Source: Xylophilus sp.
Lineage (GTDB): Bacteria; Pseudomonadota; Gammaproteobacteria; Burkholderiales; Burkholderiaceae_C
DNA: 62,817 nt
Reading direction: 5' to 3'
Assembly: GCA_009914555.1 (NCBI GenBank)
Contig: WNDY01000020.1
Coordinates: 1 to 62,817, forward strand
In this document: one piece after another, positions 28,384-36,290 of the stretch
How positions within the stretch are numbered: the first letter of the stretch is position 1
Layout of the letters: each line of letters starts with the position of its first letter
Notes under the pieces: generated by a model
Told to the model about the DNA's origin: nothing
The model's input: only the letters and a program-made list of their open reading frames with translations
The model's database searches: none
Made by a program: the position numbers and the translations under genes

Positions 28384-28466
28384 GCTTCCCTGCGCGAGGA
28401 TTAACTCTTCAGGTTCAAAGGGTGTGATCTCAGCCGGGCCCGCAAGCAGGCCCGGCACCCCCAGCA
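28384..28466 (-). promoter_or_regulatory. TPP riboswitch (THI element)
   Basis: Read on the minus strand: GGGGTGCC, then a GC-rich arm, then GGCTGAGATCACACCC, TTTGAACCTGA and GTTAATCCTCGCGCAGGGA. These are the conserved P2-P5 core segments of the TPP aptamer. It sits about 100 nt upstream of cytX and should lower expression of the transporter when TPP is plentiful. Confidence 0.95.
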
Positions 28467-28641
28467 CGACCGCACCTGGGGCGCGGACCGGCCTATTGTA
28501 CCGGCGTGGTCCCGCATGCCCCGCTGTGCTGCGTCAACCCATGTGTCGGCAGGTGCCCACAGGTGAATCATCGGAGTCCGACACCGGGGGCAGGGCCGTT
28601 TGGCTTGAAATCGCAGGCGACGCCACCGAGATTCCAAGTCC

Positions 28642-29406
28642 ATGCGTGCCGCCCCGACCCGCTGCGAGCCTGTTTGCACCGCCCCGTTGCGGCCAGGGAC
28701 CGCCGCCGCGCCGCGGCATCCGCAGGGACGGCGATCCCCGCGCCATGTCGTGCGGTACGGCGTCTGGTGCGCGATGGCCGCGGCCGCGCCGGCCTGCTGG
28801 GCCGACGGCGGCTGGGGCGAGACGGTGGCGCTGGCAGTCCAGGCGGCACCGCAGACGCAGCAGGCGACCCGCATCCAATGGGAGCGCGCCGCGCTGTCGG
28901 AGCAGGCCCCGCGCCGGCCTGCCGAAGGCTCGCAGGCCATGCGCGACGCGGCTGCCTCGGGCAGCCTGGCCTCCACGCGCATCGAACTCTCCGGCTGGAC
29001 GGCCGATGCACGGCAGCACGGCGTCGGCGTGGCGATGGGCGTGACCTCGCCCGCGGCCGGGGCGGATGCCGCGACGCTGCACTACCGCCGCGTCGAACCC
29101 GCGCTGGACCTGGGCTTGCGCTGGCGCTCGGCGCCGGCGAGCGGCCATCGCATCGACATCGCCGCTTGGCGGCGCCTCCATCCGGAGCCCGATGCGTACA
29201 CACTGGTCCACACGCGCGGCAGCGCGTTCGGCGACAGCGGTGCCACCACCTATTCGGCCCGGGTCGAGACGCAGTTCTCGCGCGCCCGCGGCCGCGGCAT
29301 CGCGCCGGAACTCGGCGCCGTGGGCTTCCAGATGAACAGCGGGGCCAAGCTGGTGCTGCGCAGCAAGCGCGGCGGCCCGATGGTGTACTACCGCTCGACC
29401 TTCTGA
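28642..29406 (+). CDS. Hypothetical exported protein
   Basis: 254 residues, not recognised. An arginine-rich N-terminus is followed by a hydrophobic stretch ending ACWADGG near residue 56, which looks like a signal-peptide cleavage site; the true start may be GTG or ATG closer to it (Met45). The C-terminal half alternates polar and apolar residues (VALDLGLRWRS-like and HRIDIAAWRRLH) and ends in phenylalanine (YYRSTF), as outer-membrane barrels often do. It overlaps the convergent reductase gene by 19 bp. Confidence 0.6.
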   Translation: MRAAPTRCEPVCTAPLRPGTAAAPRHPQGRRSPRHVVRYGVWCAMAAAAPACWADGGWGETVALAVQAAPQTQQATRIQWERAALSEQAPRRPAEGSQAMRDAAASGSLASTRIELSGWTADARQHGVGVAMGVTSPAAGADAATLHYRRVEPALDLGLRWRSAPASGHRIDIAAWRRLHPEPDAYTLVHTRGSAFGDSGATTYSARVETQFSRARGRGIAPELGAVGFQMNSGAKLVLRSKRGGPMVYYRSTF

Positions 29407-30458
29407 CCGCCCTGGCCGAGCAGCGCGTGCAGACGCGTCGAAGTGGTCGTGTACTGCAGCGGCGCGCGGCGTTCGGGAAACAGCCGGTCGGCGATGGCAA
29501 AGGCCGCGAGCGTGGCTTCGTGAAAGCCGCAGAGGATCAGCTTGCGCTTGCCCGGGTAGGTGTTGATGTCGCCCACGGCGAACACGCCGGGCATGGCGGT
29601 GGCGAAAGTGGCGGTGTCCACCGGCAGCTGCTTGCGTTCCAGCGCCAAGCCCCAGCCGGCGATCGGCCCGAGCCGCGGCGAAAGGCCGAGCGCCACGACC
29701 AGCACGTCGGCCGGGAGCCGGCGTTCGCCGCCGTCGGGTCCGGCGATGCGAAGCGCCGCCAGCCGGCCATCCCGTGATTCGGGGGCGGTGATCTGGCCCG
29801 CGACGACGGCCACGCGGCCCGCGTCGCGCAGTGCCTGGAAGACCGCGGCGGCGGCCGGCTCGGCCTGGAAGACGTCGCGGCGGAACACCACGGTCACCGC
29901 GGCGGGGCGGCGATCGGCCGTGGCTTCGGCCAGCGCGATCGCGTGGCCCAGGGCGATGTCGTCGCCGCCGTAGATCACGACCTGCCGGCCCGCCAGGGCG
30001 GCCGGGTCGTCACTGCGGTAGAGCAGCTGCGTTCCGGTGAAGGCGTCCAGCCCCTCGACCTTGAGCTGCCGCGGCACGAAGGCGCCGACGCCGGCGGCCA
30101 CGACCACGTTGCGCGCCAGCAGGCGCGTGCCGCGCGTGGTTTCGAGCAGGAAGCGGCCGTCCGGCTGCGGCGTGAAGCCGGCCACTTCCTGGCCCAGATG
30201 GCAGGTCGGCGCGAACGGTGCGGCCTGGGCCTGCAGGCGCCGGGCCAGCTCGCGGCCGGTGCAGGCCGCGATGCCGGGGATGTCGTAGATGGGCTTGTCG
30301 GGATAGAGCTCGGCGCACTGGCCGCCCACATGGGGCAGGGCGTCGACCACATGCGCGTGGACTTCGTGCAGGCCGAGCTGGAACACCTGGAACAGCCCGA
30401 CCGGGCCGGCGCCGATGATGGCCGCGTCGGTCTCGATGGGCTGGGCGGTGCCGGTCAC
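29388..30458 (-). CDS. NAD(P)/FAD oxidoreductase, ferredoxin-NADP reductase type 2
   Basis: 356 residues. FAD motif IIGAGPVGLFQVFQLG, then HVGGQCAELYPDKPIYDIPG, which is typical of the thioredoxin-reductase-like ferredoxin-NADP reductases (YumC type). The NADPH motif is YGGDDIALGHAIAL and the C-terminal GVFAVGDINTYPGK binds FAD. The thioredoxin-reductase CxxC is absent. Its stop-start spacing to the ferredoxin gene upstream is small (13 bp), so the two very likely form an electron pair, plausibly serving the sulfite reductase encoded 4 kb upstream on the same strand. Confidence 0.9.
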   Translation of the reverse strand: MTGTAQPIETDAAIIGAGPVGLFQVFQLGLHEVHAHVVDALPHVGGQCAELYPDKPIYDIPGIAACTGRELARRLQAQAAPFAPTCHLGQEVAGFTPQPDGRFLLETTRGTRLLARNVVVAAGVGAFVPRQLKVEGLDAFTGTQLLYRSDDPAALAGRQVVIYGGDDIALGHAIALAEATADRRPAAVTVVFRRDVFQAEPAAAAVFQALRDAGRVAVVAGQITAPESRDGRLAALRIAGPDGGERRLPADVLVVALGLSPRLGPIAGWGLALERKQLPVDTATFATAMPGVFAVGDINTYPGKRKLILCGFHEATLAAFAIADRLFPERRAPLQYTTTSTRLHALLGQGGQKVER

Positions 30459-30471
30459 GCGCAGGGGAGGA

Positions 30472-30798
30472 TCAGCGGATCAGGTCGGCGATCTTGCCGG
30501 GCTTGCCGTTCCATTCGTCGGCGTCGGGCAGCGAGGCCTTGCGCTTGGTGATGCTCTTCCAGCCGGCAGCCGACAGCTCGGCGTTGATCTTGATGAACGC
30601 GATCTGGTCGGCCGGCACGTCTTCCTCGGCATAGATGGCGTTGGCCGGGCATTCGGGGATGCAGACCGCACAGTCGATGCACTCGTCCGGATCGATGATG
30701 AGGAAGTTCGGGCCTTCGCGGAAGCAGTCCACGGGGCAGACATCCACACAATCGGTGTATTTGCACTTGATGCAGTTCTCGGTGACGACGTGAGTCAT
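30472..30798 (-). CDS. fdxA: 7Fe-8S ferredoxin FdxA
   Basis: 108 residues. The first cluster region reads [18 protein letters not shown] and the second [16 protein letters not shown], giving one 3Fe-4S and one 4Fe-4S cluster, followed by the long C-terminal extension characteristic of FdxA. It lies directly upstream of the ferredoxin-NADP reductase gene and downstream of the cys operon. Confidence 0.96.
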   Translation of the reverse strand: MTHVVTENCIKCKYTDCVDVCPVDCFREGPNFLIIDPDECIDCAVCIPECPANAIYAEEDVPADQIAFIKINAELSAAGWKSITKRKASLPDADEWNGKPGKIADLIR

Positions 30799-30875
30799 GA
30801 GGGAAGCGGCTTGATCGGGGGAGAACCCGCTATTTTAGAGCGTGCCCCCCACAGGGTTTTGCAGATGGGCCGGAT

Positions 30876-32270
30876 TCAGGCGACGAGCACGGCGCCGGCC
30901 GTGCGGTGGCTGGCGGTGTCCACGAGGATCAGCGAGCCCAGCGTGCGGGCCTGGGCGAACGGCAGCACGGCCAGCGGCTCCTGGAAGGCCAGTTCCACAT
31001 GGCCGATGGCATTGGCCGGCAGTTCGGCTGCAGGCTCTTGGGCCAGCGTGTTGATGTCCACGCGGTGCAGCACGCGCTTGACGCGGGCCTTGACCCAGCG
31101 GTGCCCATGCAGTGCCCAGTATGTGCGGCCAGCCAGCAGCTGTGCGTCGTCCAGCCATGCTACTGTCGCCAGTATTCCTCGCTGCGGCGCGATGGCGCCG
31201 GGCGCCCGCAGCCAGTCGCCGCGCGACACGTCGAGTTCGCGGTCCAGCACGATGCCGGCGCTGTGGCCGGCTTCGACCGTGCCTGGGCGGCGCACGGTGT
31301 CCAGCACCTGGGCCACGGTGGCCGTCCTGCCGCCCGGGAACACGGTGATCTCCTGGCCCGGCGCGACCGTACCCGCGGCCACACGGCCCCAGAACACGCG
31401 GCGGCCCTGCGAGGTGTCGCTGGAGGACGAGGCCGGGTGCGGCGCCGGGCCGCGCCCAAGCGCACCCGCGGCCCCCTCGGGGGGCAGCGCAGTACGCGAA
31501 GCGACAAGCGTGGGGGCGGCAGGTTTCTCGACCCATTGCACCGGGAAGGCGAAGGGCTGGGCCATGTCGGCCGGCGTGGCCGGCAGCTGTTCGAGCAGCT
31601 GCAGCAGACCGGGTCCTTCGTAGCCGGCCCAGCCCGGCTTGGCGTCGACCACGTTCCAGCCCTTCAGCGCCGAGACGGGCACGGTGGCGCGCACGGTGAT
31701 GCCGGCGGCTGCGGCGAACGCCTCCAGCGCGCCGGCGATGTGGGTAAAGGCGAGTGCCGCGTCTTCTACCGCGTCGAGCTTGTTGACCGCGAACACCAGC
31801 GAGGGCACGCGCAGCAGGTGCACCAGCAGCGCATGGCGGCGGGTCTGGGCCAGCAGCGCGAGGCCGGGGTTTTTCCAGTCGAGCTTGGTCGCATCGACCA
31901 GCACCACGGCGGCGTCGGCACCCGAGGCGGCGGTGACCATGTTGCGGGTGTACTGCTCGTGGCCCGGCGCGTCGCCGATAATGAACTTGCGCGTCTCGGT
32001 GGCGAAGTAGCGGTAGGCCACGTCGATGGTGATGCCCTGCTCGCGCTCGGCGGAGAGGCCGTCGGTCAGCAATGCGAGGTCGGTCTCGCCGGAGCGCTGC
32101 ACGCCGGCCAGGTGGTCCTGCAGCACGGCGCGGCTGTCCACGAGCAGGCGGCCGATCAGCGTGCTCTTGCCGTCGTCGACGCTGCCGCAGGTGATGAAGC
32201 GCAGCGCGGCCGCGTGGTCCTCATGCGCCGGCGCGGCGGATACGGGAGAGGTGAGGGTGCTGCTGCTCAT
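30876..32270 (-). CDS. cysN: Sulfate adenylyltransferase subunit 1 (GTPase)
   Basis: 464 residues. P-loop GSVDDGKS at 29-36, DAPGHEQYTRNM, NKLDAVE and EF-Tu-like beta-barrel domains. With CysD it makes APS from ATP and sulfate, driven by GTP hydrolysis. No APS-kinase domain is fused. Between PVQWVEKP and GRRVFWGRV there are about 35 extra low-complexity residues (230-268 region) that coincide with a GC-palindromic repeat in the DNA. Residues 365-384 overlap a paired-box element. The gene overlaps cysD by one base. Confidence 0.95.
   Translation of the reverse strand: MSSSTLTSPVSAAPAHEDHAAALRFITCGSVDDGKSTLIGRLLVDSRAVLQDHLAGVQRSGETDLALLTDGLSAEREQGITIDVAYRYFATETRKFIIGDAPGHEQYTRNMVTAASGADAAVVLVDATKLDWKNPGLALLAQTRRHALLVHLLRVPSLVFAVNKLDAVEDAALAFTHIAGALEAFAAAAGITVRATVPVSALKGWNVVDAKPGWAGYEGPGLLQLLEQLPATPADMAQPFAFPVQWVEKPAAPTLVASRTALPPEGAAGALGRGPAPHPASSSSDTSQGRRVFWGRVAAGTVAPGQEITVFPGGRTATVAQVLDTVRRPGTVEAGHSAGIVLDRELDVSRGDWLRAPGAIAPQRGILATVAWLDDAQLLAGRTYWALHGHRWVKARVKRVLHRVDINTLAQEPAAELPANAIGHVELAFQEPLAVLPFAQARTLGSLILVDTASHRTAGAVLVA
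31116..31178 (-). repeat. Paired GTAT-box element, 53-bp direct spacing, inside cysN
   Basis: GTAT at 31119 and at 31172 are exactly 53 bp apart. The G-run is degenerate here. Coding-strand codons across it include ATA, ACA, GTA and GCA, rare elsewhere in the window. Confidence 0.5.
31468..31519. repeat. GC-rich palindromic repeat embedded in cysN
   Basis: The segment has the palindrome CCCCCTCGGGGGG followed by CAGCGCAGTACGCGAAGCG and ACAAGCGTGGGGGC. I know very similar strings as an abundant intergenic repeat of Comamonadaceae genomes. Here it lies inside the coding sequence and adds about 17 in-frame residues between two conserved CysN segments. Confidence 0.6.
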
Positions 32271-33205
32271 CAGAAATAACCGTCCTTCTTGCGCTTTTCC
32301 ATCGAAGCGTCGGATGTCTTGTCGTCCATGCGGGTGGCGCCGCGCTCGCTGACCTCGGCCGCGAGCGTCTCGACCACGATGTCGGCCGCGCTGGCGGCCG
32401 TGCTCGGCACCGGGCAGGTGCAGGTGATGTCGCCCACGGTGCGGAAGCGCACGTCGCGCGTGACGACCGTTTCGCCCTCGCGCGGCGGCGTCAGCGGCGT
32501 GACCGGCACCAGCAGGCCGCGCCGCTCCACCACCTCGCGGCGGTGGGTGTAGTAGATCGAGGGAAGGGCGATGGCCTCGCGGTCGATGTACTGCCAGACG
32601 TCGATCTCGGTCCAGTTGCTGATCGGGAACACGCGGAAGTGCTCGCCGGGCGCAAGCCGCGTGTTGAACAGCGTCCAGAGTTCAGGCCGCTGGTCCTTGG
32701 GCTGCCACTGGCCGAAGCTGTCGCGGTGGCTGAAGATGCGCTCCTTGGCGCGGGCCTTCTCCTCGTCGCGGCGGGCGCCGCCGACCAGCGCGTCGAAGCG
32801 GAACTCCTCGATCGCTTCGAGCAGCGTGACCGACTGGTGCACGTTGCGCGATTCGTCGGGGCGCGCGAGGCGCACCGTGCCGCGGCGGATGGAGTCCTCG
32901 ACGTTGCGCACGATCAGTTCGGCGCCGAGTTCCTGCGCGCGCCGGTCGCGAAAGCCGGTCACCTCGGGAAAGTTGTGGCCGGTGTCGATCATCAACAGCG
33001 GATACGGCGGGCGGCCCGTGCCGAACGCCTTCTCGGCGAGCTTGAGCAGCACCAGGGAGTCCTTGCCGCCCGAGAAAAGCACGGCCGGGCGCTCGAAGGC
33101 CGCGGCCACCTCGCGCAGGATGAAGATGCCTTCCTCTTCGAGGGCGTCGAGGTGGGCGTTGCTGAGCTGGTGCAGTTCGGGCGGAGTGTCGATGCGGGCG
33201 TTCAT
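32270..33205 (-). CDS. cysD: Sulfate adenylyltransferase subunit 2
   Basis: 311 residues. The ATP-pyrophosphatase motif FSGGKDSLVLLKL, then LLMIDTGHNFPEV and the C-terminal FRTVGDITCTCPV are characteristic. It catalyses adenylation of sulfate together with CysN. It follows cysH by 36 bp and its stop overlaps the cysN start codon. Confidence 0.96.
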   Translation of the reverse strand: MNARIDTPPELHQLSNAHLDALEEEGIFILREVAAAFERPAVLFSGGKDSLVLLKLAEKAFGTGRPPYPLLMIDTGHNFPEVTGFRDRRAQELGAELIVRNVEDSIRRGTVRLARPDESRNVHQSVTLLEAIEEFRFDALVGGARRDEEKARAKERIFSHRDSFGQWQPKDQRPELWTLFNTRLAPGEHFRVFPISNWTEIDVWQYIDREAIALPSIYYTHRREVVERRGLLVPVTPLTPPREGETVVTRDVRFRTVGDITCTCPVPSTAASAADIVVETLAAEVSERGATRMDDKTSDASMEKRKKDGYF

Positions 33206-33241
33206 CGGGGCGGGTATGGAGGCGTTGCGGAGTGGGGGCCA

Positions 33242-33862
33242 TCAGTGCGCGAGGTGCAGGCCGCATTCGCGGTTGTCCTCGGCCTTGGTCGGGTCCACGT
33301 AGTCGAAGTTGTTGGGCAGGCCGTGGGCCTTGCCGTAGTCGTGCAGGTCCTTGGACGACCAGTGCAGCAGCGGCGCGACCTTGATCAGGCCGTCGGGGTT
33401 GAGGCTGACCGGCTCCATCTGCGCGCGCACCGCCGTGTCGCTGGCGCGCAGCGCGGTGAACCAGACGCGGGGCGCCGTCTCGCGCAGGGCGCGGGCGAAA
33501 GGCTCCAGCTTCACCTCCTCGGTGAAGGCGGCGTGGCGCGGGTCGTCGATGGCGGGCGTCGGGCCGTCCACCGCCTCGCGGTGCGCGCGAGTGCGGCGCG
33601 GCACATAGATCTTCAGGTTGAGCTTCAGCAGCTTCGTGACTTCGTCGGCGAAGCGGTAGGTGGCCTCGGTGTTGTAGCCGTTGTCCATCCAGACCACCGG
33701 CACGTCGGGCCGGGCGCGCGTGACCAGATGCAGGATCACGGCCTCGAACGGGCGGAAGTTGGTCGTCACGATGGCCGGCTGGCCCAGGCCGATGGCCCAG
33801 TCCACGAGGCCCTGGGCATTGCGGCCGAGGTCGGCGTTGATCCTGGCGAGGTCGATGGTCAT
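33242..33862 (-). CDS. cysH: CysH-family (phospho)adenosine phosphosulfate reductase
   Basis: 206 residues, shorter than most. A PP-loop-like N-terminal fold, VVWMDNGYNTEATYRFADEV matching the CysH substrate region (in part), and the C-terminal RECGLH whose Cys is the catalytic nucleophile. This is the only cysteine in the protein, so the CC...CxxC iron-sulfur ligands of APS reductases are absent. That points to PAPS-reductase chemistry, yet no APS kinase is found in the window. Part of cysI-DUF934-cysH-cysD-cysN. Confidence 0.85.
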   Translation of the reverse strand: MTIDLARINADLGRNAQGLVDWAIGLGQPAIVTTNFRPFEAVILHLVTRARPDVPVVWMDNGYNTEATYRFADEVTKLLKLNLKIYVPRRTRAHREAVDGPTPAIDDPRHAAFTEEVKLEPFARALRETAPRVWFTALRASDTAVRAQMEPVSLNPDGLIKVAPLLHWSSKDLHDYGKAHGLPNNFDYVDPTKAEDNRECGLHLAH

Positions 33863-33866
33863 GGGG

Positions 33867-34247
33867 TCAGGCCGCGGCCTTGAAATGCGGCTGGTGCGCC
33901 ACGTCGCCCTGGTAGAAGCCGGGGAAGCGGTCGAACTGGCGCTGCGCGTCGGCGGCGTCGACGCCTTCCTTCAACACGGCCGAGCTGAAGCCGGTGCGCG
34001 CCATCTGCACGAGCTGGTCGATCAGCACGTCGCCGGTGGCGCGGATATCGCCGGCGAAGCGGCGGCGGCGGCGCAGCAGGTAGGCCTGGCTGTAGGCCCG
34101 GCCGTCGGTGAAGTTCGGGAAATGCAGGTCGATGCGTTCGACGCCTTCGAGCGGCAGCGCGAGCGGATCGGCGTCGTTGGCCAGCGCGACGACGCGGGCG
34201 TCGCCTTCGGCCGGCGGGGTGTGGTCGTGGGATGCGAGGAGCTTCAT
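33867..34247 (-). CDS. DUF934 protein of the sulfate-reduction operon
   Basis: 126 residues, cytosolic, with the DUF934 signature HFPNFTDGRAYSQAYLLRRR and GFYQGD. Its role is unknown, but it is almost always found between cysI and cysH in proteobacteria and is suspected to assist sulfite reduction. It starts 24 bp after cysI and ends 4 bp before cysH. Confidence 0.93.
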   Translation of the reverse strand: MKLLASHDHTPPAEGDARVVALANDADPLALPLEGVERIDLHFPNFTDGRAYSQAYLLRRRRRFAGDIRATGDVLIDQLVQMARTGFSSAVLKEGVDAADAQRQFDRFPGFYQGDVAHQPHFKAAA

Positions 34248-34271
34248 GTCTGTCGTGGTGCGTGCGCAAGC

Positions 34272-36050
34272 TCAGGCCGGCTCGGCCACCTTGATGCGCG
34301 CGGCGTTGGCCGCGGCCTTGAATGGGTCGAGCCCGACGCGGCGCAGCGTGCGGATGAAGGTTTCGCCCGATTCACGCTGGTCGCGGTAGGTGGTGAGCAC
34401 CGCCTCGATCACGTCGGGCACCTCGGCCGCCGAGAACGACGGGCCGATCACCTTGCCGGCCACCGCGTCGCCCGAGAGCGTGGAGCCGTCGGAGCCGCCG
34501 AGCGTGACCTGGTACCACTCCTTGCCGTCCTTGTCGACGCCGAGGATGCCGATGTGGCCGCTGTGGTGGTGGCCGCAGGAGTTGATGCAGCCGCTGATGT
34601 GCAGACCGATGTCGCCGATGTCGTCGAGTTCGTCCAGGTCCTGGTAGCGCTCGGTGATGGCGGCTGCGATCGGCAGCGAGCGGGCGTTGGCCAGCGCGCA
34701 GAGGTCGCCGCCGGGGCAGGCGATCATGTCGGTCAGCAGGTGTACGTTGGCACTGGCCAGGCCCAGGTCGCGGGCGGCCTGCCACAGGTCGAACAGCTCT
34801 TCGGCATGCACCCAGGGCAGCACCACGTTCTGGTCGTGGGTCACGCGGGCCTCGCCGGCCGAGAAGCGGTCCACCAGTTCGGCCAGCGCGTCGAGCTGGT
34901 CGGCCGAGGCGTCGCCGGGCGCCTGGCCCACGCGCTTGAACGACAGCGTGACCGCGCGCAGCGCCGGGTTCTTGTGCTCGGCCACATTGCGCTGCAGCCA
35001 GCGGGCGAACGCGGGATTCGACTCGACCTGGCGCTGCAGCGCGGCGTTGGCCTGCTCGGCATCGCGCGGCGGGCGGGCGGCCAGCGCCGGCGGCACGAAC
35101 GAGGCGGCCACGCGGTCGAACTCGGCCTGCGGAATGGTGTGCGGGCCGCCGTCGATCTCGACGATCTGGCGGAACTCCTCCTCGACCTCGTCGAAGTAGC
35201 GCTGGCCCTCGGCTTTCACCAGGATCTTGATGCGGGCCTTGTACTTGTTGTCGCGGCGGCCGAAGCGGTTGTAGACGCGCACCACCGCTTCGAGGTAGTT
35301 CATGATCTGGTTCCAGGGCAGTAACTCGCGGATCACGGTGCCGATGACCGGCGTGCGGCCCATGCCGCCGCCGACCAGCACGTGGTAGCCGATCTCGCCG
35401 GCGTCGTTCTTCACCAGGTGCAGGCCCACGTCGTGCCAGCCGGTGGCGGCGCGGTCCTCGGCGGCGCCGGAGACGGCGATCTTGAACTTGCGCGGCAGGA
35501 AGGCGAACTCCGGATGCAGCGTGGTCCACTGGCGCAGAATCTCGGCATAGGGGCGCGGATCGACGATCTCGTCGACGGCGATGCCGGCGCGCTCGTCGGT
35601 CGTGGTGTTGCGGATGCAGTTGCCGCTGGTCTGGATGCCGTGCATGCCGACCGAGGCCAGCAGGTCCATCACGTCGGCCGACTTCGACAGCGGGATCCAG
35701 TTGAACTGCACGTTGGTGCGCGTGGTGAAGTGCGCATAGTGCGAAGGCAGGTAGGTCGTGCCCAGCGCGCCCTGCGTGGCCAGGGCGTTTCGGTAGACCT
35801 CGGCCTCGGGCTCGTCGTATTCGCGGGCGATGCGGGCCAGCACGCGGATCTGGGCGCTGGAGATCTCGCCGTAGGGCACGGCCACGCGCAGCATGGGCGC
35901 GTAGCGCTGCACGTACCAGCCGTTTTGCAGGCGCAGCGGCCGGAATTCGTCCTCGGTGATCTTGCCGGCCTGCCAGCGTTCGAGCTGGTCGCGGTACTGC
36001 GCCGCGCGCTGGCGAACGAACTGGCGGTCGAATTCGGTGTATTGGTACAT
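34272..36050 (-). CDS. cysI: Sulfite reductase hemoprotein (siroheme, 4Fe-4S)
   Basis: 592 residues. Two ferredoxin-like half-domains; SGNCIRNTTTDERAG in the first half; the cluster-siroheme cysteines appear as CPGGDLC and SGCINSCGHHH (C-x5-C and C-x3-C). It reduces sulfite to sulfide with six electrons. No flavoprotein partner (CysJ) is in the operon, so electrons may come from the nearby ferredoxin. First gene of the operon. Confidence 0.95.
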   Translation of the reverse strand: MYQYTEFDRQFVRQRAAQYRDQLERWQAGKITEDEFRPLRLQNGWYVQRYAPMLRVAVPYGEISSAQIRVLARIAREYDEPEAEVYRNALATQGALGTTYLPSHYAHFTTRTNVQFNWIPLSKSADVMDLLASVGMHGIQTSGNCIRNTTTDERAGIAVDEIVDPRPYAEILRQWTTLHPEFAFLPRKFKIAVSGAAEDRAATGWHDVGLHLVKNDAGEIGYHVLVGGGMGRTPVIGTVIRELLPWNQIMNYLEAVVRVYNRFGRRDNKYKARIKILVKAEGQRYFDEVEEEFRQIVEIDGGPHTIPQAEFDRVAASFVPPALAARPPRDAEQANAALQRQVESNPAFARWLQRNVAEHKNPALRAVTLSFKRVGQAPGDASADQLDALAELVDRFSAGEARVTHDQNVVLPWVHAEELFDLWQAARDLGLASANVHLLTDMIACPGGDLCALANARSLPIAAAITERYQDLDELDDIGDIGLHISGCINSCGHHHSGHIGILGVDKDGKEWYQVTLGGSDGSTLSGDAVAGKVIGPSFSAAEVPDVIEAVLTTYRDQRESGETFIRTLRRVGLDPFKAAANAARIKVAEPA

Positions 36051-36124
36051 CGTGTCTTTGCTTGTCTGTGCGGACGGCCCGCACCAGCCGCCCGGCGAAA
36101 CGTGACTGTAGAAGCGGGCCTTAG

Positions 36125-36175
36125 ATGCGCAAACTATTTATTTTTCCGCGCTTTATGCGGATAAGCTTATGCGCC
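36125..36175 (-). promoter_or_regulatory. AT-rich cys-operon promoter with a possible CysB site
   Basis: An isolated AT-rich stretch upstream of cysI. On the minus strand it reads GCATAAGCTTATCCGCATAAAG, given here as the two halves GCATAAGC and TTATCCGCATAAAG. The core GCTTATCCGCAT (36155-36166 complement) recurs with one extra base upstream of the TonB receptor at 49563. CysB sites are AT-rich, so a sulfur-responsive site is plausible. Confidence 0.55.
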
Positions 36176-36225
36176 AATGTTCATGCGGCTTCCGGGGTGG
36201 TTGGAAGCTTATTCTGGATAAAGGG

Positions 36226-36248
36226 AAAAACCCGCCGCCGACGCCGGG
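36226..36248 (-). terminator. Possible terminator after mnmC
   Basis: Minus strand: a GC-rich imperfect hairpin (CCCGGCG...CGGCGGG) followed by five T residues, 43 nt beyond the mnmC stop codon and upstream of the cysI promoter. Confidence 0.4.
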
Positions 36249-36290
36249 AACAGGGATCCGGCGGGGCGATAGCGTAGCAGCTTCGCCGGA

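Noticed and set aside
33211..33217. Single GGGTAT box upstream of cysD
   Set aside because: No partner box at 53 bp direct or at 41 bp inverted.
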